Below are positions 1 to 7,326 of a DNA stretch of 52,193 nt, one piece after another. The notes beneath the pieces were generated by a model. The model searched no databases. It was not told the DNA's origin and worked only from the letters and a program-made list of their open reading frames with translations. The stretch covers positions 1-52,193 of the forward strand of contig NZ_BLJG01000097.1 in assembly GCF_009932375.1 (NCBI RefSeq), in the 5' to 3' direction. A program made the position numbers and the translations under genes. The DNA comes from Pseudomonas juntendi. GTDB taxonomy: Bacteria > Pseudomonadota > Gammaproteobacteria > Pseudomonadales > Pseudomonadaceae. Position 1 is the first letter of the stretch. Each line of letters starts with the position of its first letter.

Positions 1-36
1 GCCCCTTTCGCGACACAAGTCCGCTCCTACGGGGAT
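1..36. repeat. Half of a P. putida-type palindromic repeat at the window edge
   Basis: The first bases (CCCCTTTCGCG, then CCGCTCCTAC) resemble the arms of the palindromic repeat seen complete at 9734-9821. Only one arm is visible because the window starts here. Confidence 0.35.
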
Positions 37-103
37 CGTGGCAGCGTCAGGGATTATCGTTTCAGCCCCTGAAAATATTCCTCACCTAACCGTACATTTC
101 AGG

Positions 104-325
104 TATAGTACGCGCCGGTCTTTTAGCGGACCTCAAAATCAGGTGGTGCAAATCCTCCGAGTCCAGCTTCGGCTGCACGTCCGCTAGGCGGACCTTCCCA
201 AGTTTTCTTTTTCAATCGTTTTCGCAAATCCCCGCCGCCAAAGCTGCCTGGGTGACCTGACGGTCTTTCAAGGCATGTGCAGCTTTGGAGCATGGGTCTT
301 TGCGGATGCACCTAGAGGCAGACCC
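104..325 (+). promoter_or_regulatory. Candidate promoter and long structured 5' leader of the RNA helicase gene
   Basis: TATAGT at 104-109 is a reasonable -10 box, without a clear -35. About 210 bases then separate it from the helicase start at 326. The leader can fold: AGCGGAC (125-131) pairs with GTCCGCT (179-185), enclosing CAGC-TTCG-GCTG (164-175), a stem capped by an extra-stable UUCG-type loop. GCGGACC occurs twice (126-132 and about 188-194), allowing alternative pairings. A T-rich stretch lies at about 199-211. Long folded leaders are known for cold-shock helicase genes such as E. coli csdA; such a role here is inference. AGAGG just before 326 is the ribosome binding site. Confidence 0.45.
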
Positions 326-2005
326 ATGACCCAGGAAACCGGCGGCTTCGCCGCTCTCGATCTCAACCCGAATATCGTTGCTGCCGTAGTGGCTACCGGC
401 TATGAAGAGCCGTCCGCCATTCAGCAGCAATCTATCCCGATCATCCTCGCCGGTCATGACATGATCGGCCAGGCGCAGACTGGCACCGGCAAGACCGCTG
501 CCTTCGCCCTGCCGATCCTCAACAAGATCGATGTGAGCAAGCGCGAACCGCAAGCCCTGATCCTGGCGCCAACCCGTGAGTTGGCGCTGCAAGTTGCTAC
601 CGCTTTCGAAACCTACGCCAAGCAGATGCCAGGCGTGAACGTGGTTGCTGTGTACGGTGGTGCCCCAATGGGCCCACAGCTGCGCGCCATCCGCAACGGC
701 GCGCAAATCGTCGTCGCCACCCCGGGCCGTCTGTGCGACCACCTGCGTCGCGACGAAAAAGTCCTGTCGACCGTGCAGTACCTGGTACTGGACGAAGCCG
801 ACGAGATGCTCAAGCTGGGCTTCATGGACGACCTCGAAGTGATCTTCGACGCCATCCCTGCTACCCGCCAGACCGTGCTGTTCTCCGCCACCCTGCCATC
901 GTCGATCCGTTCGATCGCCGAGCGCCACCTGCGCGAACCCAAGCACGTCAAGATCCAGAGCAAGACCCAGACCGTTACCGCGATCGATCAGGCCCACCTG
1001 ATGGTCCACGCCGACCAGAAGATCCCGGCTGTACTGCGTCTGCTGGAAGTGGAAGAGTTCGACGCGCTGATCGCCTTCGTGCGCACCAAGCAAGCCACCC
1101 TGGACCTGGCCGCCGCGCTGGAAGCCAAGGGCTACAAGGCTGCTGCGCTGAACGGCGACATCGCCCAGAACCAGCGTGAGCGCGTGATCGACTCGCTCAA
1201 GGATGGCCGCCTGGACATCGTTGTCGCCACCGACGTGGCGGCCCGTGGCCTGGACGTACCGCGCATCACTCACGTATTCAACGTTGACATGCCGTACGAC
1301 CCGGAGTCCTACGTGCACCGTATCGGCCGTACCGGCCGTGCCGGTCGCGAAGGCCGTGCGCTGCTGCTGGTCACGCCACGTGAGCGCCGCATGCTGCAGG
1401 TGATCGAGCGTGTAACCGGGCAGAAGGTTGCCGAAGCGCGCCTGCCGAACGCCCAAGCGGTGCTCGATGCGCGCATCAAGAAGCTGACCAACAGCCTGGC
1501 GCCACTGGTTGCCGAGGCTGAAGCCACCCATGGTGACCTGTTCGACCGCCTGACCAACGACCTGGGTTGCAGCGCCCGTGCCCTGGCCTCGGCCCTGCTG
1601 CGCAAGGCCACCAACGGCCAGGCGCTGGACTTGGCGGCGGTAGAGCGTGAGCAGCCGCTGGTGCCGAGCTTCGCCCCGCGTGGTGAGCGTACCGAGCGTG
1701 GTGAGCGCAGCGAGCGCCCTGACCGCGGCGACCGCGAGCGTCGCGCGCCGCTGCCGTTGGCCGAAGGCCGCGTGCGTTGCCGTACCGCGCTGGGTGCCCG
1801 TGACGGCATCGCCGCTAAAAACCTGCTGGGCGCGATCCTCAACGAGGGTGGCCTGGCGCGTGACGCGATCGGTCGTATCCAGGTGCGCGACAGCTTCAGC
1901 CTGGTCGAGCTGCCGGAAGATGGCCTCGAGAAGCTGCTGTCCAAGCTCAAGGACACCCGCGTGGCCGGCAAGCAGCTGAAGCTGCGCCGCTACCGCGAGG
2001 ATTGA
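326..2005 (+). CDS. deaD: DEAD-box ATP-dependent RNA helicase (DeaD/CsdA type)
   Basis: Unwinds RNA duplexes using ATP; this family acts in ribosome assembly and mRNA turnover, especially in the cold. The 559-residue protein carries the full helicase set: Q motif around PSAIQQQSIP, Walker A AQTGTGKT (residues 50-57), PTRELA, DEAD near 156, SAT near 187, ATDVAARGLD and HRIGRTGR near 331. After the core come an Arg/Glu-rich RGER-type linker and a C-terminal DbpA/CsdA RNA-binding domain (about 485-557), which separates it from RhlB and RhlE. ATG 326 is chosen over the upstream in-frame ATG at 275 because AGAGG precedes it and homology starts there. It stands alone, with a long leader upstream and a terminator downstream. 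Confidence 0.95.
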   Translation: MTQETGGFAALDLNPNIVAAVVATGYEEPSAIQQQSIPIILAGHDMIGQAQTGTGKTAAFALPILNKIDVSKREPQALILAPTRELALQVATAFETYAKQMPGVNVVAVYGGAPMGPQLRAIRNGAQIVVATPGRLCDHLRRDEKVLSTVQYLVLDEADEMLKLGFMDDLEVIFDAIPATRQTVLFSATLPSSIRSIAERHLREPKHVKIQSKTQTVTAIDQAHLMVHADQKIPAVLRLLEVEEFDALIAFVRTKQATLDLAAALEAKGYKAAALNGDIAQNQRERVIDSLKDGRLDIVVATDVAARGLDVPRITHVFNVDMPYDPESYVHRIGRTGRAGREGRALLLVTPRERRMLQVIERVTGQKVAEARLPNAQAVLDARIKKLTNSLAPLVAEAEATHGDLFDRLTNDLGCSARALASALLRKATNGQALDLAAVEREQPLVPSFAPRGERTERGERSERPDRGDRERRAPLPLAEGRVRCRTALGARDGIAAKNLLGAILNEGGLARDAIGRIQVRDSFSLVELPEDGLEKLLSKLKDTRVAGKQLKLRRYRED

Positions 2006-2017
2006 TCCTGGCGCAAT

Positions 2018-2050
2018 GAAAAATCCCCGGCCTTGGCTGGGGATTTTTTT
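2018..2050. terminator. Bidirectional rho-independent terminator
   Basis: AAATCCCC pairs with GGGGATTT around a GC-rich interior, flanked by A and T runs on both sides. It ends deaD on the plus strand and can also serve the convergent dioxygenase gene on the minus strand. Confidence 0.85.
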
Positions 2051-2092
2051 GCCTGTGCCATGGTGGGGTTGCGCGGCAGCCCCCGGCAATCG

Positions 2093-2860
2093 TCAGTCGA
2101 ACCGGTAGATGTCCATCCCCAGCGCCCCCAAGGTAAAGCCTTGGTGCACAACGCCAAACTGCCCCCCCGCACCAAGGGCAAAAAACAGCGGCAACAAATG
2201 CTCATCGCTCGGGTGGTTGCGCACTGCAAACGGCGCCTGTTGCCGATAAGCCAGCAACCCCTCCCGGTCATCAGCCCGCAGTTTTTCCACTACCCAATCT
2301 CGAAACGCCAACGCCCACGGCTCGATCACGTCGGGCCCGGCATGCCAGTCCAGCTCGCCAAGGTTATGGGTAATGCTGCCCGAACCCACCAGCAGCACGC
2401 CCTCCTGGCGTAGCCCCGCCAGGGCCTGGCCAACCTTCACTTGCAGCGCCGGGCCCATCTGGGTGGGCAGCGAAACCTGCACCACCGGGATGCTCGCATC
2501 GGGATACATCAACGACAACGGCACCCAGGCGCCATGGTCGAACGGCCGCTGCGGGTCGAGGCGCGCGGCCAGCCCGGCGCCTTGCAACAGCTCGCCGACC
2601 CGGTCGGCGAGGGCAGGGTCACCGGGCGCAGGGTACTGCACCGCATACAAGGCCGGTGGGAAGCCGTAGAAGTCATGCCAGGTTTCTGGGTGTGCGCCAC
2701 CGGTGATCAGCAGCTCGCGGCTTTCCCAGTGCGCCGACACCAGCACAATGGCTTGCGGCCGCGGCAGTGCGTTGGCGAGCCCTGCCAGCGCCGGGCCGCT
2801 GGCGCCGGGTTGCAGGGCAAGCATGGGGGAGCCGTGGGAAATGAACAGGCTGGGCAGCAT
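2093..2860 (-). CDS. Class III extradiol dioxygenase, 4,5-DOPA dioxygenase-like
   Basis: Member of the LigB-type family of Fe(II) or Zn-dependent ring-opening dioxygenases; relatives in bacteria (YgiD) and plants cleave DOPA or catechols. The 255-residue protein shows the family blocks in order: SHGSPM at the N-terminus (His 9), SAHWES near 43, DHGAWVPL in the middle, GSGSITHN, and HPSDEHLLP near the C-terminus, which supply metal-binding and catalytic histidines. ATG 2860 is preferred over 2887 because CAGGACC lies upstream and the family starts with this MLPSLFISHG segment. It is monocistronic and convergent with deaD. The natural substrate cannot be told from sequence. Confidence 0.85.
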   Translation of the reverse strand: MLPSLFISHGSPMLALQPGASGPALAGLANALPRPQAIVLVSAHWESRELLITGGAHPETWHDFYGFPPALYAVQYPAPGDPALADRVGELLQGAGLAARLDPQRPFDHGAWVPLSLMYPDASIPVVQVSLPTQMGPALQVKVGQALAGLRQEGVLLVGSGSITHNLGELDWHAGPDVIEPWALAFRDWVVEKLRADDREGLLAYRQQAPFAVRNHPSDEHLLPLFFALGAGGQFGVVHQGFTLGALGMDIYRFD

Positions 2861-2961
2861 GGCGGGGTCCTGAAGGTTAAGATGCACTCATCTTCGATCA
2901 ACTAAAGATCGAAATCCAAACCAACTTTTACTGGCGAACCATCTAAAAATCGGGAGTGTTC

Positions 2962-3615
2962 ATGGAACCAGCGTTCTGGCAGCAACGGTGGGCCGACAAC
3001 CAGATCGGCTTCCACCAGGCGCAGGTGAACCCGTATCTGCAGCGGTACTGGCCAACATTGCAGCAGGTGCCCGGCAGCCGCGTGCTGGTGCCACTGTGCG
3101 GCAAAAGCCTCGATCTGGCCTGGTTGGCCGGGCAGGGGCACCGGGTATTGGGCGTGGAGCTTTCGCGGCGGGCCGTGGAGAGTTTCTTCCGCGAGCATGG
3201 GCTTGAGGCCGAGGTGCGGCAGCGTGGCGACTTTGAAGTATGGCGCAGTGGCGACGTGGAGCTGTGGTGTGGGGACTTCTTTGCCCTGCAGGCAGAAGAT
3301 GTCGGCGACTGCGCGGGCCTGTACGACCGCGCGGCGCTGATTGCCCTGCCGCCGCCCATGCGTGCGCGCTACGCGCAGGCTCTGTCGGCGTTGTTGCCAG
3401 CCGGGTGCCTTGGCTTGGTGGTGACGTTGGATTACGACCAGTCGCTGCTGGCCGGGCCGCCGTTTTCGGTGGCGGATCAGGAGCTGAGGCAGGGCTTTGC
3501 GGGCTGCCAGGTGGATGAACTGGAGCAGGCGCAGGTGCTCGGGGAAAGTCCGAAGTTTCTGCAGGCCGGGGCATCCAGTGTGTTGGAGCGGGTGTACCGG
3601 GTCTGCCGGCTCTAG
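2962..3615 (+). CDS. tpm: Thiopurine S-methyltransferase
   Basis: S-adenosylmethionine-dependent methyltransferase of the bacterial Tpm family, which methylates thiopurines and, in Pseudomonas, also selenium and tellurium compounds. The 217-residue length is typical. The N-terminus [10 protein letters not shown] is a family signature, followed by the SAM-binding strand-loop [16 protein letters not shown] and the acidic residue in [20 protein letters not shown] is the later family block. ATG 2962 is chosen over GTG 2956 because CGGGAG lies at the right distance. It diverges from the dioxygenase gene and converges on htpX. Confidence 0.93.
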   Translation: MEPAFWQQRWADNQIGFHQAQVNPYLQRYWPTLQQVPGSRVLVPLCGKSLDLAWLAGQGHRVLGVELSRRAVESFFREHGLEAEVRQRGDFEVWRSGDVELWCGDFFALQAEDVGDCAGLYDRAALIALPPPMRARYAQALSALLPAGCLGLVVTLDYDQSLLAGPPFSVADQELRQGFAGCQVDELEQAQVLGESPKFLQAGASSVLERVYRVCRL

Positions 3616-3646
3616 CGCGGGTAAGCCTGCACAGGCAGGCACAAAA

Positions 3647-3668
3647 AAGGGCGACCGAAGTCGCCCTT
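3647..3668 (-). terminator. Terminator of htpX (also faces tpm)
   Basis: AAGGGCGAC and GTCGCCCTT form a perfect 9-bp stem with a four-base loop. The A run at 3643-3648 becomes a U run in the minus-strand transcript, so it is best placed to end htpX. Confidence 0.85.
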
Positions 3669-3682
3669 GCTTGCCTGTTGGA

Positions 3683-4570
3683 TCAACCGCGACGGCGCAG
3701 GGCCTCGATACGGTCTTCCAGCGGCGGGTGGCTCATCAGCAAGCCGGCCAGGCCGTGCTTGAGGCCGCCGTTGATGCCGAAGGCCTTGAGCGTGTCCGGC
3801 ATGTGCACCGGCAGGCCTTGTTCCACCCGCAGGCGCTGCAGGGCGCCGATCATCGCCGAAGTGCCGGCCAGTTGTGCACCGGCTTCGTCGGCGCGGTATT
3901 CGCGGCGGCGCGAGAACCACATGACGATCATGCTGGCCAGGATGCCCAATACCAGCTCGGCAACGATGGTTGCCACGTAGTAGGCGATGCCCTGGCCTTC
4001 TTCGTTCTTGAAGATGACCTTGTCGACGAAATTACCGATGATCCGGGCGAAGAACATCACGAAGGTGTTCACCACGCCCTGAACCAGCGCCAGGGTAACC
4101 ATGTCGCCGTTGGCCACGTGGCCGATTTCGTGGGCCAGTACCGCACGCACTTCGTCGGGCGAGAAACGCTCCAGCAAGCCCTGGGACACCGCTACCAAGG
4201 CGTCGTTACGGTTCCAGCCGGTGGCGAAGGCGTTCGCCTCGTAGGCCGGGAAAATGCCCACTTCAGGCATTTTGATGCCCGCTTCCCGGGACAGCTCCTC
4301 GACCGTTTGCAACAGCCACTGCTCGTGGCGGGTGCGCGGCTGGGTGATGATCTGGGTGCCGGTGGTCATCTTCGCCATCCACTTGGAGATGAACAGCGAG
4401 ACGAGGGAGCCGGCGAAGCCGAACACGGCGCAGAACACCAGCAGGCTGCTGAGGTTCAAGTCGACCCCGTTGGCGGCCATGAACCCGTTGAAACCGAACA
4501 GGCTCAGGGTAATGCTTGCAACCAGCACCACCGCGAGGTTGGTGGCTACAAACAACAGAATGCGCATCAT
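3683..4570 (-). CDS. htpX: Membrane zinc metalloprotease HtpX
   Basis: Inner-membrane M48-family protease that degrades misfolded membrane proteins alongside FtsH. The 295-residue length is standard. There are two N-terminal membrane segments (about 4-25 and 42-62), the zinc-binding HEIGH motif at 147-151, two further hydrophobic segments (about 155-180 and 195-218) and the third ligand in EYRADEAGA (Glu near 229). The N-terminus MMRILLF is usual. AGGAG lies upstream at somewhat long spacing. A sigma-32-like promoter sits about 50 bases upstream, which fits the heat-shock control known for htpX. Confidence 0.96.
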   Translation of the reverse strand: MMRILLFVATNLAVVLVASITLSLFGFNGFMAANGVDLNLSSLLVFCAVFGFAGSLVSLFISKWMAKMTTGTQIITQPRTRHEQWLLQTVEELSREAGIKMPEVGIFPAYEANAFATGWNRNDALVAVSQGLLERFSPDEVRAVLAHEIGHVANGDMVTLALVQGVVNTFVMFFARIIGNFVDKVIFKNEEGQGIAYYVATIVAELVLGILASMIVMWFSRRREYRADEAGAQLAGTSAMIGALQRLRVEQGLPVHMPDTLKAFGINGGLKHGLAGLLMSHPPLEDRIEALRRRG

Positions 4571-4616
4571 GGTTGTTACGTTCTCCTGACGGATGAATTG
4601 TCGCTTACTGCGGGGT

Positions 4617-4644
4617 ATATAAGGGGCCTGGGGTGCCGTTTCAA
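4617..4644 (-). promoter_or_regulatory. Sigma-32-like heat-shock promoter of htpX
   Basis: On the minus strand, TTGAAA (4639-4644) is followed after 12 bases by CCCCTTATAT (4617-4626). This is close to the heat-shock consensus CTTGAAA, 11-16 bases, CCCATNT. Its place about 50 bases before htpX makes it credible. Confidence 0.65.
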
Positions 4645-4750
4645 TCGGGGGACTATTTCAAACTGTGTACGGCGGAGTATGGCAGAGGATGACGCGTGGG
4701 CAGTGGGATAGAGCGTTGCAGGATGTAAGAAACAGGTGGCGCAGATAACC

Positions 4751-5038
4751 GGGCTGCTTTGCAGCCCATCGCCGGCAAGCCAGCTCCCACAGGGACCTCA
4801 CAAAATTCAGGCCTGTGATAACCCTGTGGCTGGCTCCCATAAGCACTCCCCAATCCTCAGGCCTGTAGTGATCCTGTGGGAGATTCTATGGTTCCTGGCA
4901 AGGGTAGCCGGAGCATCTTCAGCGCCTGTGAGATCGAGCGCCGCCCGCGCGGCGCTCGCTCTAACAGGCGCTGCATACCTTGTGGCAAACACCTGTCAGC
5001 CCTAAGGCGATCCCTGTGGGAGCTGGCTTGCCGGCGAT
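4751..5038. repeat. Cluster of palindromic (REP-type) repeats between htpX and alaA
   Basis: Two inverted copies of the repeat with core CCGGCAAGCCAGCTCCCACA lie at about 4768-4794 and 5012-5038, with decayed partial copies between them (around 4806-4835 and 4860-4885). A separate nested palindrome occupies 4921-4972: outer arms AGCGCCTGT and ACAGGCGCT, inner arms CGAGCGCCGC and GCGGCGCTCG around CCGC. No gene is visible between 4645 and 5049. Confidence 0.8.
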
Positions 5039-5049
5039 GAGGCCGTTAC

Positions 5050-6261
5050 TTACTGCGAGTAAGTGCGCAGGAAATTGCCGATCCGCCCAATCGCCGCTTC
5101 CAGGTCATCGACCCGCGGCAAGGTCACCACGCGGAAGTGGTCCGGCCACGGCCAGTTGAACGCGGTACCCTGAACGATCAGCAGCTTCTCCGACAGCAGC
5201 AGGTCAAGGGCGAACTTCTCGTCATTGAGGATCGGGCACACTTTCGGGTCGATCCGCGGGAACGCATACAGCGCACCCATCGGCTTCACGCAGCTTACCC
5301 CAGGGATGTCATTCAGCAGCTCGTAGGTGCGGTTGCGCTGCTCCAGCAGGCGCCCAGGTGGCAGCACCAGGTCATTGATGCTCTGGTAACCGCCCAGCGC
5401 GGTCTGGATGGCATGCTGCGCCGGCACGTTGGCACACAGGCGCATGTTGGCCAGCATGTCGATGCCTTCGATGTAGCTTTGCGCATGGTGCTTGGGCCCG
5501 GAAATGATCAGCCAGCCAGAGCGGAAGCCCGCCACCCGGTACGACTTGGACAGGCCGTTGAAGGTCAGGCACAGCAGGTCTGGCGCCAGCGAGGCGGTGC
5601 TGATGTGCACGGCTTCGTCGTACAGGATCTTGTCGTAGATCTCGTCGGAGAACACCACCAGGTTGTGCTGGCGGGCCAGCGCCAGCATGCCCAGCAGCAA
5701 CTCCCTGGAATACACCGCGCCCGTCGGGTTGTTCGGGTTGATGATCACCAGGGCCTTGGTGTTCGGGGTGATCTTGGCCTTGATGTCCTCCAGGTCGGGG
5801 AACCAGTCGGCCTGCTCGTCGCACAGGTAGTGCACCGGCTTGCCGCCGGCCAGGCTCACGGCAGCGGTCCACAGTGGGTAATCGGGTGCCGGGATCAGCA
5901 CCTCGTCACCGTTGTTGAGCAACGCCTGCATCGACATCACGATCAGCTCGGAGACACCGTTGCCGAGGTAGATGTCCTCGATGGTGACGCCTTCGATCTC
6001 TTTCTGCTGGCAGTACTGCATCACCGCCTTGCGTGCACTGAACAGGCCCTTGGAGTCGCTGTAGCCCTGCGCGGTGGGCAGGTTGCGGATCACATCCTGG
6101 AGAATTTCGTCGGGCGCCTCGAAGCCGAAGGGCGCTGGGTTGCCGATGTTCAGCTTGAGGATGCGGTGGCCTTCCTCTTCCAGGCGCTTGGCGTGCTTGA
6201 GCACTGGGCCGCGAATGTCATAGCAGACATTGGCGAGCTTGTTCGATTTGCTGAACTGCAT
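5050..6261 (-). CDS. alaA: Alanine aminotransferase AlaA-type, PLP-dependent
   Basis: Class I/II pyridoxal-phosphate aminotransferase; AlaA makes alanine from pyruvate and glutamate. The 403-residue protein begins MQFSKSNKLANVCYDIRGP, the family's characteristic start. NPNNPTGAV binds the cofactor region, the lysine in NGLSKSYRVAG (near Lys 239) should form the Schiff base, and FRSGW holds the phosphate-binding Arg. ATG 6261 is chosen over the upstream ATG at 6348 because homology starts there and GGGATC precedes it at short distance. It diverges from msrB. Aspartate aminotransferase is less likely given the N-terminus. Confidence 0.9.
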   Translation of the reverse strand: MQFSKSNKLANVCYDIRGPVLKHAKRLEEEGHRILKLNIGNPAPFGFEAPDEILQDVIRNLPTAQGYSDSKGLFSARKAVMQYCQQKEIEGVTIEDIYLGNGVSELIVMSMQALLNNGDEVLIPAPDYPLWTAAVSLAGGKPVHYLCDEQADWFPDLEDIKAKITPNTKALVIINPNNPTGAVYSRELLLGMLALARQHNLVVFSDEIYDKILYDEAVHISTASLAPDLLCLTFNGLSKSYRVAGFRSGWLIISGPKHHAQSYIEGIDMLANMRLCANVPAQHAIQTALGGYQSINDLVLPPGRLLEQRNRTYELLNDIPGVSCVKPMGALYAFPRIDPKVCPILNDEKFALDLLLSEKLLIVQGTAFNWPWPDHFRVVTLPRVDDLEAAIGRIGNFLRTYSQ

Positions 6262-6428
6262 GATGGGATCCCGATTGAGAATACGCGCTACGCCCCGCCG
6301 AAAGGTTTGAAAGGGCAGGAAGCGGGTGACAGACTGAACGCCTGGCACACGAAGCCACCTAATATACGTGCCGCCCGCGCCCTGGAAAAGACGGCGTGGG
6401 GTGAAATTCAGCCTGCCGAGGTTCCTGC

Positions 6429-6824
6429 ATGAAAAAGATCGAGAAAACCCTGGAAGAATGGCGGTCGATGCTCGACCCCGAGCAGTACCAGGTTTGCCGC
6501 CTGAAGGGCACCGAACGGCCGTTCAGCGGCAAGTACAACAGCGAGCGCCGCGACGGCATTTACCATTGCATCTGCTGCAGCCTGCCGTTGTTCGACGCCC
6601 AGACCAAGTTCGATTCCGGCTGTGGCTGGCCGAGCTTCTACGCGCCGATCGAAGACAGCGCGATGATCGAGATCCGCGACACCTCCCATGGCATGATCCG
6701 TACCGAAGTCACCTGTGCCCGCTGCGATGCGCACCTGGGCCACGTGTTCCCCGACGGCCCGCCACCGACTGGCCTGCGCTACTGCATCAACTCGGTGTGC
6801 ATCGACTTGCGCCCGCGCGACTGA
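6429..6824 (+). CDS. msrB: Peptide-methionine (R)-S-oxide reductase MsrB
   Basis: Reduces the R form of methionine sulfoxide in proteins. The 131-residue protein carries the SelR fold: zinc-binding cysteine pairs CICC (47-50) and CARC (96-99), [11 protein letters not shown] around 61-71, and catalytic Cys 119 in RYCINS. The second conserved cysteine, Cys 65, could act as resolving residue. There is no signal peptide, so it is cytoplasmic. It is followed 13 bases later by glutathione peroxidase, giving a two-gene oxidative-repair operon. Confidence 0.96.
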   Translation: MKKIEKTLEEWRSMLDPEQYQVCRLKGTERPFSGKYNSERRDGIYHCICCSLPLFDAQTKFDSGCGWPSFYAPIEDSAMIEIRDTSHGMIRTEVTCARCDAHLGHVFPDGPPPTGLRYCINSVCIDLRPRD

Positions 6825-6837
6825 CCGGAGCCCGACC

Positions 6838-7326
6838 ATGGCTGGATCGATACTGGACATTCCCTGCGTGACCCTGGGCGGCGAGCACAAGACCCTCGGC
6901 GACTACCCCGGCAAGGCGTTGCTGGTGGTCAATACCGCCAGCCAGTGCGGCTTTACCCCCCAGTACAAGGGGCTGGAGCAACTGTGGCAGGCCTACCGCG
7001 GGCGTGGCCTGGTAGTGCTGGGCTTTCCGTGCAACCAGTTCGGCCAGCAGGAGCCGGGCGAGGCGCGGGAAATTGCGCAGTTCTGCGAACGCAATTTCGG
7101 CGTGAGCTTCCCGCTGTTCCGCAAGGTGGACGTCAACGGCCCCGGCACCCACCCGTTGTATGTCGAACTGAAGCAGCGTGCCCCAGGCTTGCTTGGCTCG
7201 CAGAAGGTCAAGTGGAACTTCACCAAGTTCCTGCTCGACCCGGCCAGTGGCCAGGTCACGCGTTATGCGCCTTTCACCAAGCCGCAGGCACTGGAAGCGG
7301 ACATCGAGCGCCTGCTCAGCCGCTGA
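6838..7326 (+). CDS. Glutathione peroxidase-family thiol peroxidase
   Basis: Reduces hydrogen and organic peroxides. The 162-residue protein has the family tetrad: Cys 37 in NTASQCGFTPQY, Gln 71 in FPCNQFGQQEPG and Trp 126 in KWNFTKF. Cysteine replaces selenocysteine, and Cys 83 in QFCERNF sits where the resolving cysteine of thioredoxin-dependent members lies, so thioredoxin is the more likely reductant. ATG 6838 has CGGAGCCCG upstream. It follows msrB by 13 bases, and its end overlaps the convergent sensor kinase gene by 11 bases. The symbol varies (gpx, gpo, btuE). Confidence 0.92.
   Translation: MAGSILDIPCVTLGGEHKTLGDYPGKALLVVNTASQCGFTPQYKGLEQLWQAYRGRGLVVLGFPCNQFGQQEPGEAREIAQFCERNFGVSFPLFRKVDVNGPGTHPLYVELKQRAPGLLGSQKVKWNFTKFLLDPASGQVTRYAPFTKPQALEADIERLLSR

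Noticed and set aside
212..2089. Long open frame antisense to deaD (625 codons)
   Set aside because: It mirrors the codon structure of deaD, is Gln/Val/Leu/Gly-rich without domains, and has no ribosome binding site; a GC-rich shadow.
3497..4711. 404-codon frame antisense to htpX and overlapping tpm
   Set aside because: It is complementary to a certain gene with intact HEIGH motif, and its translation shows no domain.
5137..6432. 431-codon frame antisense to alaA
   Set aside because: Shadow of a well-conserved aminotransferase; composition dominated by Val, Gln, His and Arg.
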